NCBI GenBank assembly: GCA_964448105.1
Contig: CAYUVK010000075.1
Coordinates: 1 to 24,595 of the forward strand
Source of the DNA: CAVQBP01 sp964448105
GTDB lineage: Bacteria; Bacteroidota; Ignavibacteria; Ignavibacteriales; Ignavibacteriaceae
Length of the DNA: 24,595 bases
Direction: 5' to 3'
Shown: one piece after another, positions 7,418-15,742 of the stretch
How positions within the stretch are numbered: the stretch's first letter is position 1
How the letters are laid out: each line of letters begins with the position of its first letter
The notes under the pieces: model-generated
Seen by the model: only the letters and a program-made list of their open reading frames with translations
Told to the model about the DNA's origin: nothing
The model's database searches: none
Translations under genes and position numbers: made by a program

Positions 7418-8131
7418 TTATTCAGGTACATGAACCAGGAAATATTTTTTGGCAGTTTCACCAATAGAACGCGCTTCTTTTTTTGTCATATGCATTTCGT
7501 CTGGTGTATCCTCATCATGTCCGGCTTCAATTATTGCCAGGTCTGAATTTTTGGCATTTATTACTAAATCTTCACAGTATGCAGTATCTCCGCCATAACA
7601 AATTTTTAAGCCATTGAATGTGAATTTATACCCAAGAGCAGGGACCTGCCGTGTAGTTATTCCGTCATGTAAATATTCCTTATGAACTACCGGGAAAGGT
7701 TTAATTGTCATCCCGTTACTTTTAAAACTCGTGGAATCTTTTATCTCTTTTAATAAAATTTTATAAGGCAACGTTTTCGAATAAACTTTCTTAAAAGCAT
7801 TATAAATACTTTCAATCTCAACACATCCCTTAGGAAAATAAATTGAAAGTGGTGTAACTTTATGCATAACACGCAGATAAGTTAATAAAGACCAAACACC
7901 GCCTACATGATCGTGATGACCGTGGGTTATAAATAAATTGGAAATTTTCAAGATCCCTTTCATTCCAATTTCATTATTTAAATCCCTTAAAATCCCGTCT
8001 CCCGGATCAACAACAAAAAAGTTTTTATCTGTCCTTAATAAAATGCCGGTAGCAATATTAGGTATAGAACAAAATATTTTTATTGAAAAATTTTCTTTCT
8101 TCCAGCTAAGCGGATACTCCTGTTCAATCAT
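7418..8131 (-). CDS. Metallo-beta-lactamase fold hydrolase (RNase Z-like)
   Basis: This 237-residue protein has the zinc-binding motif HGHHDH (H70, H72, D74, H75) after a strand ending LFIT. Further ligands are H150, D182 in CYGGDT, and H214 in the HMT motif, giving the full ligand set of the RNase Z/ElaC-like branch. The long exosite insertion of true tRNase Z is not obvious, so the substrate is unknown: RNA, cyclic nucleotide and small ester remain possible. I start it at ATG 8131, four bases after the stop of the Fur-family gene, in preference to an in-frame ATG at 8191 that would add 20 residues and overlap that gene. The tight spacing implies one operon with the regulator. Confidence 0.82.
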   Translation of the reverse strand: MIEQEYPLSWKKENFSIKIFCSIPNIATGILLRTDKNFFVVDPGDGILRDLNNEIGMKGILKISNLFITHGHHDHVGGVWSLLTYLRVMHKVTPLSIYFPKGCVEIESIYNAFKKVYSKTLPYKILLKEIKDSTSFKSNGMTIKPFPVVHKEYLHDGITTRQVPALGYKFTFNGLKICYGGDTAYCEDLVINAKNSDLAIIEAGHDEDTPDEMHMTKKEARSIGETAKKYFLVHVPE

Positions 8132-8135
8132 TAAA

Positions 8136-8612
8136 CTATTTTGCTTTATTAATATAATATTTGCAGTTTTTAATATTCTTGCATCGTGCAAAAATATTGA
8201 AAGAATAACTTTCTACCTCAAATCCCAATTCATCACTAATTTCTTCAGGTAGTGTTTTAACTTTTGGATTAATAAACTCTACTATTCTACCGCAATCCAT
8301 ACAAATCAAATGATCATGACTTTGTTTTTTATAATTACTTTCATACCTGCCGATATTGTCGCCAAAATTTCTTTTTATTACTAAATCACACTGGACAAGA
8401 AGCTCAAGTGTTTTGTAAACCGTTGCCCTTGAAACACTTGATTTACGATTTTTCATTTGAATATAGAGATCATCAGCTCCAAAATGTCCCTCTTGTACTA
8501 ATGCTGCATCCATAACTTCAAATCTTTCAGGTGTAATTCTATTTTTGCCCTTTTTTAAATAATTCCTAAATATTTCCGAAGCTTTTTGATTTTTCAATTT
8601 TATTGTACACAA
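8136..8612 (-). CDS. Fur family transcriptional regulator (Fur/PerR type)
   Basis: The 158-residue product is a Fur-superfamily metalloregulator. The N-terminal winged helix (about 15-95) contains RITPERFEVMDA, DDLYIQM and the recognition helix SRATVYKTLELL. The dimerisation/metal domain has SHDHLICMDCG with a CxxC pair, then FARCKNIKNC with a second Cys pair, giving a likely structural Cys4 zinc site. Whether it senses iron, peroxide or another metal cannot be decided. There is no in-frame ATG near the start; TTG at 8612 is the longest plausible start and another TTG at 8597 is possible. A 12-bp palindrome, ATTGTACACAAT, overlaps the 8612 start, consistent with autoregulation or with the later start. 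It heads a leftward cluster with the metallo-hydrolase. Confidence 0.9.
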   Translation of the reverse strand: MCTIKLKNQKASEIFRNYLKKGKNRITPERFEVMDAALVQEGHFGADDLYIQMKNRKSSVSRATVYKTLELLVQCDLVIKRNFGDNIGRYESNYKKQSHDHLICMDCGRIVEFINPKVKTLPEEISDELGFEVESYSFNIFARCKNIKNCKYYINKAK

Positions 8613-8613
8613 T
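8602..8613. promoter_or_regulatory. Palindrome at the Fur-family gene start, possible operator
   Basis: ATTGT-AC-ACAAT is a 5-2-5 inverted repeat overlapping the proposed TTG start (8610-8612). Fur-family proteins commonly bind AT-rich inverted repeats at their own promoters. It is shorter than a classical Fur or PerR box, so this is a candidate only. Confidence 0.3.
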
Positions 8614-9100
8614 GTTTGATTGTAAAAATATAGCCGGAGTTCATTAATTGCAAATGGAACTTTGAGAGATTAAAATATTCTTTATATATAGCAGTTTATT
8701 GAAATTTGTTAAATAATTAAACAAAATTAAGTAAAGAGTTCCCTTTCTAAGTTAACAATTTACGGGGAAGGATATGTTTTATGATTTTGCTCTGATGGAT
8801 AATAATATACAATTTTTCTCGTCATTATAATTTCCAACCTATTTTCTATAAATAACTTGAAAGCAAATAATGTAATCGTTTGGGTTAAAGATTATAATTT
8901 CAAACTAATTAGGTTATATTTTTCAATAAAATATAAAACTTTTATGATAAATTTCTTTATTCTTAACAATCCACAAACAGTACCTTAATTGGATGGCACT
9001 AAAATTGCTTAAATTATTAGAACTTACTTCAATTGAAATTTGTGGTTTTAATTGGATTCAAACTAGGAAAAAATAAATTACCTGGGGTATCAAATCATCT
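8614..9100. other. Divergent intergenic region, Fur-family gene / hybrid kinase
   Basis: This 487-bp AT-rich gap separates the leftward Fur-family gene from the rightward kinase. Besides the sigma-54-type promoter at 8994-9009, I see no open frame with protein-like composition and no clear terminator. The 380 bp upstream of the sigma-54 element is long enough for enhancer-binding sites, but no obvious repeated motif stands out. Confidence 0.5.
8994..9009 (+). promoter_or_regulatory. Sigma-54 (RpoN) -24/-12 promoter for the hybrid histidine kinase
   Basis: TGGCAC (8994-8999), five bases (TAAAA), then TTGCT (9005-9009) match the sigma-54 consensus TGGCACG-N4-TTGCW at every strongly conserved position except the G after CAC. 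GG at 8995 and GC at 9007 are exactly 12 bp apart. The predicted transcription start is near 9020, giving a leader of about 80 nt before the kinase ATG at 9101. Such promoters need an AAA+ enhancer-binding protein, which is not encoded in this window. Confidence 0.75.
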
Positions 9101-12100
9101 ATGGAAGACAATAAAAAAACCAAACCCGCCCTTCTTAAAGAAATATCTAAATTACGTAAGCGCGTTAAAAAATTAGAGAATACTGAAAATAATTTCAAAC
9201 GAACAGAAAATGAACTTTTTCATTCAAAGGAGATGCTGCAATTAATATTAGATACAATTCCGCAGCGCATTTTTTGGAAAAATAAAAACTTTTCATATAT
9301 AGGCTGCAATTCGAAATTTGCTACCGATGCAGGTCTTAGCAATACAAAAGATATAATTGGTAAAAACGATTTTGAACTTAGCTGGAGGGAAATTGCGAAT
9401 TTGTATAGAGAGGATGATAAAATAGTTATAGATTCAGATAATCCTAAATTAAATTATGAAGAAATGCAGCTTAAAGAAGATGGTACACAGCTTTGGTTAA
9501 AAACAAGTAAAGTACCAATTCATGACAGGGAAGGAAATGTAATTGGAATTTTAGGTACTTATGAAGACATAACAGAACGGAAAAAGATAGAAGAAAATTT
9601 AAAACGCGAGAAAATCTTACTTAAAACTCTAATAAATAATATACCGGATGCAATTTTTGCAAAAGATCTTGAAGGGCGCAAATTAATTGCAAATATAGCC
9701 GATTTAAAAAATATGGGATGCAGTTCGGAAGAACAAGTTTTAGGAAAAACAGATTTAGACTTTTTCCCGAAAGAAATTGCCGAAGGTTTTATGGCTAATG
9801 ACCATTCTGTAATCAATACAGGTAAACCTATACTTAAAAGGGAAGAATTCTTTATTGATAAGGAAGGGAATAAACGGTGGCTTCATACATCTAAACTTCC
9901 GTTAAAAGATGATGAAGGAAACATTATAGGATTAATCGGTATCGGTCGGGATATAACGGAACAAAGACATATGCAGCAAACTCTTCAAAAAGAAAGAATT
10001 TTGCTTCGAACTTTAATAGACAATATACCGGACTTAATATATTTCAAAGACAGCCAGGCCAGGTATGTTCTTAATAATAGGGCACATCTGCTTTCTCTTG
10101 GAGTAGATAAACAGGAAGATATTATCGGGAAGACTACTTTTGACCTTAATCCCCGCGAATTGGCTGAGGGTTATTATTCTGACGAAATGAAAATTATTCA
10201 AAACGGTGAACCATTATTAAATAAAGAAGAAGTTGCAGTACATAGAGATACCAATGAAAGAGCATGGCATTTGACTAGTAAAATACCTTTATTCAAAGAA
10301 GGAAAAGTTATAGGAATTGTTTGCATTAGCCGAAATATAACCCAACAAAAGATTGCACAGGAACAACTTCGTGAAACTGCCGAAAAATTCCAACTTATTT
10401 TTGAGAATGCTTTTGACGGAATGAGCATATATGAAGAAAATTCTGATCCGCTTAAAAGGAAACTTTTTGATTGTAATCCGCGTTATGCTGAAATGGCCGG
10501 TAGAAGTAAAGAAGAATTATTAAAACTTGGTAATACATATAATTTTCAAAAAGCTTTAAGTGAAGAAGACTCACATTCCAAAACCATTACTTTTAGAGGA
10601 ACTTTTTCATGGATACGGCCTGATGGAAAAGAAAATATAATTGAATATGCTGCAGTCCCAATAAAAATGCAGGGAAAAACATATACAATTGGAATCGACC
10701 GGGATGTTACTGAAAAAAAACGAGTAGAAGAAGCAATCCAGGATGAACGAAACCAGTTAAGAACATTAATAGACAACCTGCCGGATTTAATCTTCTTTAA
10801 AGATGAGAAGGGGAGATATGTACTCAATAATCTAGCTCATTTGAAATTCATTGGAGTTAAAAACCAGGAAGAAGCATGCGGGAAAACTGTATTTGATTTT
10901 CATCGAAACGGGGTAGCAGAAAAATATTTTAATGAAGAGATGCAGGTTGTAAAAATGGGTAAATCGATGCTTGAGGAAGAGCAGTTGATGTATCATAATA
11001 CTTTAAATGAAAATAGATGGTACCTGGTTAGCCGGATTCCATTAAAAAATAAAGAGGGAAAAGTTAAAGGAATTTTAGGGGTTGGACATGATATAACAAA
11101 CCGGAAACGAGCAGAAGAAGCCATTAAGCAGACATATGATGAATTAGAACAAACTAACAAAGAACTAATAGAAGCAAATAAAGTAAAAGGTCAATTTCTT
11201 GCAAATATGAGCCATGAAATTCGTACACCGCTAAATGCTGTAATTGGAATGACAGGCTTATTATTGGATACCCAATTAAATGATGAACAACGTGATTTTG
11301 CAGAGACTATTCTTAACAGCGGAGATATTCTTCTTTCACTTATTAATGATATTTTAGATTTTTCTAAAATTGAGGCTCAAAAAATTGAATTGGAAAAACA
11401 GCCTTTTAATGTGAGAAACTGCATAGAGGAAGCCCTTGATTTAGTAGCGTCAAAAGCAGCAGATAAAAACCTTGAACTTGCGTATTCCATTGATGAAGGA
11501 TTACCAACAAATGTTATCGGGGATGTAACACGTCTTCGTCAAATTATGGTTAATTTAATTAATAATTCGATTAAATTTACTGAAGAAGGTGAAGTTGTTG
11601 TAAGTGTGTCGGGGCAATTAAGGGATCATAATTCCTATATGCTTCATTTTTCTGTTAGGGATACAGGTTTGGGTATACCACTCGATCGTCAGGACAGGTT
11701 ATTTCAATCATTTACTCAGGTAGATGCTTCAACTACTCGAAAATTTGGTGGTACCGGTCTTGGATTGGCTATAAGTAAACAGCTTAGTGAATTAATGGGC
11801 GGTACTATGTGGCTGGAAAGCAGCGGAGTTCCGGGTGTAGGTACTACTTTTCACTTTACAATTATCACTGAATTGTCCATTGAGAAAGAAGTCCGGGCAG
11901 ATATAACTGCCCTCTCGGGTAAACGTGTTTTAATTGTTGATGATAATAAAACCAATAAGAATATTCTGATTCAACAGACTAGATCTTTACAGATGATTCC
12001 AACCGGAGTAGAATCAGGCCCGGAGGCACTTGAAGTACTTAAAACAGATAATCAATTTGATATTGCTATTTTAGATTTTCATATGCCTAATATGGATGGT

Positions 12101-12772
12101 GTAATGTTAGCAGAAGAGATCCGCAAACTTCCTGAAAGGGTTTCACTTCCACTTATACTCCTGTCATCTTACGGCTATCATATGCAAAATAATATGAACC
12201 TATCTTATTTTATCGCTACTCTTACAAAGCCGATAAAATTTTCTCAACTGCATAATGCTTTAATAACGGTTTTAAAGAAGAATAAAAATGCCGTTAAAAA
12301 GCATCGTGATATTAATTCAATACCGTTTGATGCTAATATCGGCAAACAATATCCTTTAAAAATACTTCTTGCCGAAGATAATAAAGTCAATCAGAAAGTA
12401 GCTCTTAGGTTTTTGGAGAAACTTGGTTATCGTGCCGATGTTGCTTTTAACGGTTTGGAGGTATTGGATGCTTTGCAGCGCCAATTTTATGAAGTAATCC
12501 TTATGGATGTACAAATGCCTGATATGGATGGGGAACAAGCTACCATTAATATTAGAAAAAAATTTCTTCCAAATGAACAACCCCGGATAGTAGCCATGAC
12601 TGCTAATGCTATGATTTCTGATCGTGAAAAATATATTGCATCAGGCATGGATGATTATATTGTTAAACCTTTTAAGATAGAAGAACTAGTACGAGCATTA
12701 GTAGAAAGTTACATTTATTTGCACCCTATGGAAATGTCAAATCGGAAAGAAATAGATTCTCAACCGTGCTGA
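9101..12772 (+). CDS. Hybrid histidine kinase with five PAS and two receiver domains
   Basis: This 1223-residue sensor kinase has no transmembrane segment or signal peptide, so it should act in the cytoplasm. Order: short coiled coil (about 5-45); five PAS/PAC units (about 46-165, 170-290, 295-415, 420-540 and 548-668), each ending in a DITE/NITQ/DVTE/DITN-type PAC signature; dimerisation/phosphoacceptor helix with MSHEIRTPLN (H705); ATPase with NLINNSIKFTEEG, DTGLGI and GGTGLGLAI; receiver 1 (VLIVDDN, D992, TKP); receiver 2 (ILLAEDN, D1136, VKP). No Hpt or DNA-binding output is present, so a separate phosphotransfer partner is expected. PAS units 2, 3 and 5 share near-identical openings (LRTLIDNIPDLI type), indicating internal duplication. 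The gene stands alone, preceded by a sigma-54-type promoter and followed by a terminator. Confidence 0.95.
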   Translation: MEDNKKTKPALLKEISKLRKRVKKLENTENNFKRTENELFHSKEMLQLILDTIPQRIFWKNKNFSYIGCNSKFATDAGLSNTKDIIGKNDFELSWREIANLYREDDKIVIDSDNPKLNYEEMQLKEDGTQLWLKTSKVPIHDREGNVIGILGTYEDITERKKIEENLKREKILLKTLINNIPDAIFAKDLEGRKLIANIADLKNMGCSSEEQVLGKTDLDFFPKEIAEGFMANDHSVINTGKPILKREEFFIDKEGNKRWLHTSKLPLKDDEGNIIGLIGIGRDITEQRHMQQTLQKERILLRTLIDNIPDLIYFKDSQARYVLNNRAHLLSLGVDKQEDIIGKTTFDLNPRELAEGYYSDEMKIIQNGEPLLNKEEVAVHRDTNERAWHLTSKIPLFKEGKVIGIVCISRNITQQKIAQEQLRETAEKFQLIFENAFDGMSIYEENSDPLKRKLFDCNPRYAEMAGRSKEELLKLGNTYNFQKALSEEDSHSKTITFRGTFSWIRPDGKENIIEYAAVPIKMQGKTYTIGIDRDVTEKKRVEEAIQDERNQLRTLIDNLPDLIFFKDEKGRYVLNNLAHLKFIGVKNQEEACGKTVFDFHRNGVAEKYFNEEMQVVKMGKSMLEEEQLMYHNTLNENRWYLVSRIPLKNKEGKVKGILGVGHDITNRKRAEEAIKQTYDELEQTNKELIEANKVKGQFLANMSHEIRTPLNAVIGMTGLLLDTQLNDEQRDFAETILNSGDILLSLINDILDFSKIEAQKIELEKQPFNVRNCIEEALDLVASKAADKNLELAYSIDEGLPTNVIGDVTRLRQIMVNLINNSIKFTEEGEVVVSVSGQLRDHNSYMLHFSVRDTGLGIPLDRQDRLFQSFTQVDASTTRKFGGTGLGLAISKQLSELMGGTMWLESSGVPGVGTTFHFTIITELSIEKEVRADITALSGKRVLIVDDNKTNKNILIQQTRSLQMIPTGVESGPEALEVLKTDNQFDIAILDFHMPNMDGVMLAEEIRKLPERVSLPLILLSSYGYHMQNNMNLSYFIATLTKPIKFSQLHNALITVLKKNKNAVKKHRDINSIPFDANIGKQYPLKILLAEDNKVNQKVALRFLEKLGYRADVAFNGLEVLDALQRQFYEVILMDVQMPDMDGEQATINIRKKFLPNEQPRIVAMTANAMISDREKYIASGMDDYIVKPFKIEELVRALVESYIYLHPMEMSNRKEIDSQPC

Positions 12773-12813
12773 TTTTAATTAATTAAATCATATTTGAGAT
12801 TATGAATGTAATT

Positions 12814-12847
12814 AATCCGGTTCCTTGTAGAGCCGGGTTATTTTTTT
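12814..12847. terminator. Rho-independent terminator shared by kinase and prc-type gene
   Basis: AATCCGGTTC (12814-12823) and GAGCCGGGTT (12830-12839) pair over ten positions, two of them G-U, with a 6-nt loop. They are followed by A and seven T residues (12841-12847). It ends the rightward kinase transcript. The T-run overlaps the stop codon of the convergent protease gene, which could use the same stem less efficiently. Confidence 0.8.
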
Positions 12848-14927
12848 AACCAACGGTAAGTTTGATTAAATCTGCAAGAATATGTCCGGTTTCTTCTAAG
12901 TAAGGATCATCATTTTTATTCTTTTTAATATTAGTTTCACCTTTTTCAAGTAATTTCAGACCTTTACTTTTTCTTCTTTCATTTTCTCTCTCGAATCTTT
13001 TGTTGTCATCATCTTCTTTTTCTTTTTTCCTTACTTCTTCATTAAGAGAAACATATTTTTCTGCTTTAGCTTCTTTATATTCTCTAATGTCCTCAAGTAC
13101 GTTATCAAATTCGGCACTGCTATCCATTCTATCTTCATGCATTTTTTCTAACTCGGGGATATATTTTTTTAGATCAGAATATACTTGATATTTAGTGGGC
13201 TGAATTTGATCCCACGGCAGTGCGCTTGGTTCAGAACTTTCACCCCATTCTACAGGATCAATAGCAGAAGGGAGTTTGATATCCGGGATAACTCCTTTAT
13301 TCTGTGTGCTGCCGCCATCTATTCTATAATATTTGGCAATAGTTAATTTTACCTGTCCGAATTTATCACCTGAGCTTCCTATTAACCTATTAAGATCGAT
13401 TAAATTTTGTACGCTGCCTTTACCATATGTTTGTTCACCTACAATAATACCGCGCTCATAGTTTTGAATTGCGCCGGTAAAAATTTCAGACGCAGAAGCA
13501 CTAAATCTATTTACTAATACTGCCAACGGTCCATCATAAACAATGTTAGGATCGGGATCCGAATCTACATCCATTTTCCCATCAGAACTTTTAACCTGAA
13601 CTACGGGCCCATATTTTATAAACAAACCGGTTAATTGAACAGCTTCATCTAAAGCACCACCGCCATTATTACGGAGATCTATAATTATACCGTTAACTTT
13701 TTCTTCCTTTAATTCTTTAATTAATTTTCTGACATCTCTTGTTGTACTTTTATAATTAGGATCACCTTTCTGCCTGGCTTCAAAATCGATATAAAAGGCA
13801 GGAATAGTAATAACCCCTATTTTATAAAGAGTGTTGTTTTGGTTAATATCTATAACATCTTTCTTTGCTGATTGCTCTTCAAGTGTTACCTTGTCTCTTA
13901 CAATTATAATTTCACGAGATATTGCATTTGGCCCCTTATCCGCCGGAATTATTTCAAGACGAACTGTGGTTCCTTTGGGGCCTCTAATTAATTGAACAAC
14001 ATCCGTAATTCTCCAGCCTATTATATCTACCATTTCACCATCATCACCCTGCCCTACACCAATAATTTTATCATTTCTCTTTAAAAGTCCGCTCTTATAT
14101 GCCGGACCTCCAGGAATTATCTCGTTAACTTTTGTATAATCATCTTCCTGCTGTAGTTGGGCACCAATCCCTTCGAGAGAACGGCTCATATCAATTTTAA
14201 AATTTTCCGAAGTACTTGGAGATAAATAATTTGTGTGCGGATCTATTGACTCAGTATAAGAATTCATGAATAACTGGAAAACATCTTCACTATTATACTG
14301 ATATATAGCCCTGCGAAAATTCTCATATCTTTTTTTAAGAACTTCTTGAGCATCTTTCCATTTTTTACCGGAGAGAATAAGATTTAACGCATCATTTTTA
14401 ACTTTTTTTCGCCACAACTCATTCATGTCTTCCTGAGTTACCGGCCAGGAAACACTATCTCTATCAATCAAAAATTTTTCATTTTTAGTAAAGTCAAAGC
14501 CTCTATTTAGTAATGTATCAACATAATCGTTTCTTTCAATTACTCTTTTTTTAAAGGTGTTAAATATTTTATATGCCGGAGTTAAATCTCCATTTTGAAT
14601 ATCATTATCCAACAAAAATTTATAATTATCAAAATCTTTTATATCCGAAGCATAAAAATAATTTCTATTGTTATCGAGGGCTTTTATGTATCTATCAAAA
14701 ATTACGGAAGATAAAGAATCATTAAGCTTGAATTTTCTATAATGATACCTGGAAAGAATTGTATTTATTAATTGATCTTCTTCAGGCATATAACTTTTTG
14801 GTACAATACTAAGAGAATCATTGGTAACAGAAGTAATCTGACGGACCGGGAGGTTTATACCGATAGAATTAGCAATTAATATGCTTGCTATAATTATTGG
14901 GAAGATCCAAACAAGAGTTTTTTTCAT
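12846..14927 (-). CDS. Tail-specific C-terminal processing protease (S41, Prc/CtpA type)
   Basis: This is a 693-residue periplasmic serine protease of family S41. The N-terminus has a signal/anchor helix (TLVWIFPIIIASILIANSIG). Next is a long helical N-terminal domain (about 40-240), a PDZ domain (about 250-345, with GIGAQLQQE and IIPGGPAYKSGL), the S41 catalytic domain (about 360-560), and a charged C-terminal region like that of E. coli Prc. The catalytic Ser-Lys dyad is S478 in FSASASE and K503 in TYGKGSVQ. The position matching E. coli D441 is Asn489 here. Prc-type enzymes trim or degrade envelope proteins from the C-terminus, including lipoproteins and peptidoglycan hydrolases. The ATG at 14927 directly precedes the signal sequence. 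It appears monocistronic and converges with the kinase. The gene name prc is likely, but the substrate is unknown. Confidence 0.94.
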   Translation of the reverse strand: MKKTLVWIFPIIIASILIANSIGINLPVRQITSVTNDSLSIVPKSYMPEEDQLINTILSRYHYRKFKLNDSLSSVIFDRYIKALDNNRNYFYASDIKDFDNYKFLLDNDIQNGDLTPAYKIFNTFKKRVIERNDYVDTLLNRGFDFTKNEKFLIDRDSVSWPVTQEDMNELWRKKVKNDALNLILSGKKWKDAQEVLKKRYENFRRAIYQYNSEDVFQLFMNSYTESIDPHTNYLSPSTSENFKIDMSRSLEGIGAQLQQEDDYTKVNEIIPGGPAYKSGLLKRNDKIIGVGQGDDGEMVDIIGWRITDVVQLIRGPKGTTVRLEIIPADKGPNAISREIIIVRDKVTLEEQSAKKDVIDINQNNTLYKIGVITIPAFYIDFEARQKGDPNYKSTTRDVRKLIKELKEEKVNGIIIDLRNNGGGALDEAVQLTGLFIKYGPVVQVKSSDGKMDVDSDPDPNIVYDGPLAVLVNRFSASASEIFTGAIQNYERGIIVGEQTYGKGSVQNLIDLNRLIGSSGDKFGQVKLTIAKYYRIDGGSTQNKGVIPDIKLPSAIDPVEWGESSEPSALPWDQIQPTKYQVYSDLKKYIPELEKMHEDRMDSSAEFDNVLEDIREYKEAKAEKYVSLNEEVRKKEKEDDDNKRFERENERRKSKGLKLLEKGETNIKKNKNDDPYLEETGHILADLIKLTVG

Positions 14928-15149
14928 TTAAAATCCGGATGAATATTTAAAATATCAGAATATAAATATTTAATACAAATAATAAGTAATAAAGTTCCTA
15001 AAGAATATTAAGGAAATGAAGCAAATATATAATAATAAAAAGTTTAAATTAAAATACTTAAATATTTCAGCAACTCAATTATACAAGTTCTTAAAAAGAA
15101 AAGTATATTGATGAATTAAAACATTCTATATATTTACGGTTGATTTTTT

Positions 15150-15154
15150 AGGAG
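15150..15154 (+). promoter_or_regulatory. Ribosome binding site AGGAG
   Basis: A full AGGAG lies seven bases before the ATG at 15162. It is one of few strong Shine-Dalgarno sequences in the window and supports this small gene as real. Confidence 0.8.
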
Positions 15155-15161
15155 TTTTTTA

Positions 15162-15662
15162 ATGCTGAAAAGTAAAGATATATTAGTGCAAAAAGCAAAG
15201 GAAGTAAAATCCTTAAAGGCGGGTATTGAAGGTAAAACTACTGAAGCACCGAAAGAAGATTTACATCCTCAAACAGTTATAACCGAGGACGGGAAAAAAA
15301 TTTTAGTTTTTAGCGATCCCCTTTATTCTAGAGAAAAGAGAAGCATAGTTAATTATACTGTTTTTCGAGGTAAATGGGAATTTGAAAATTTAGACGATAT
15401 TGATGAAAACGATCCTGATAAATGTGCTGTAAAGTTTATTCCGGTTAGGGATTCTTCCAATATTTCAATAGCCTTTAAATCACTTAAAGACAGGGTCGAA
15501 TTTATGGATTCAATTTACAGTGATAATGAAATGAAACAGATAGGCTCAGGGATAAATTTGGAAAAAATTGCAAATTCAAAAGTTCTTAAAGCAACAGGCG
15601 GTTTAATTGGCCTGTCTTTAGTAGGTTATAAGCTATATAAATTACTAAAGAAAGACGATTAG
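15162..15662 (+). CDS. Small protein of unknown function with C-terminal membrane helix
   Basis: I do not recognise a family for this 166-residue protein. It begins with a lysine-rich helical stretch (1-24). A central region (about 36-118) of mixed strands and acidic loops follows, including KKILVFSDPLY and DDIDENDPDKC. One hydrophobic glycine-containing segment lies near the C-terminus (about 144-158), followed by a short lysine-rich tail KLLKKDD. That layout suggests a tail-anchored cytoplasmic protein held in the inner membrane; a glycine-zipper-like amphipathic helix is the alternative. The strong AGGAG, the independent position with its own gap upstream, and the strong terminator just after the stop all indicate a real, separately transcribed and probably well translated gene. 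Confidence 0.8.
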   Translation: MLKSKDILVQKAKEVKSLKAGIEGKTTEAPKEDLHPQTVITEDGKKILVFSDPLYSREKRSIVNYTVFRGKWEFENLDDIDENDPDKCAVKFIPVRDSSNISIAFKSLKDRVEFMDSIYSDNEMKQIGSGINLEKIANSKVLKATGGLIGLSLVGYKLYKLLKKDD

Positions 15663-15671
15663 GGAATGATT

Positions 15672-15717
15672 AAAAAAATTAAAGTCACACTTAGCTTGGC
15701 TAAATGTGACTTTTTAA
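15672..15717. terminator. Strong bidirectional terminator
   Basis: AAAGTCACA (15681-15689) and TGTGACTTT (15705-15713) form a perfect 9-bp outer stem. TTAGC (15691-15695) and GCTAA (15699-15703) form a 5-bp inner stem after a C/A mismatch, with a TTG loop. A-rich sequence on the left and a T-run on the right let it serve both the rightward small gene and the leftward peroxiredoxin gene. Confidence 0.92.
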
Positions 15718-15742
15718 TAAATTATCAGTCTTAAATTAAATA

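Noticed and set aside
8132..8191. Longer start for the metallo-hydrolase at ATG 8191
   Set aside because: It would overlap the Fur-family coding region by 56 bp and add a segment with no family counterpart; ATG 8131 lies 4 bp after that gene's stop.
14285..14300. Partial copy (CACTATTATA) of the polymerase dyad arm inside the protease gene
   Set aside because: Only ten bases of one arm, within coding sequence and without the other arm; likely coincidence.
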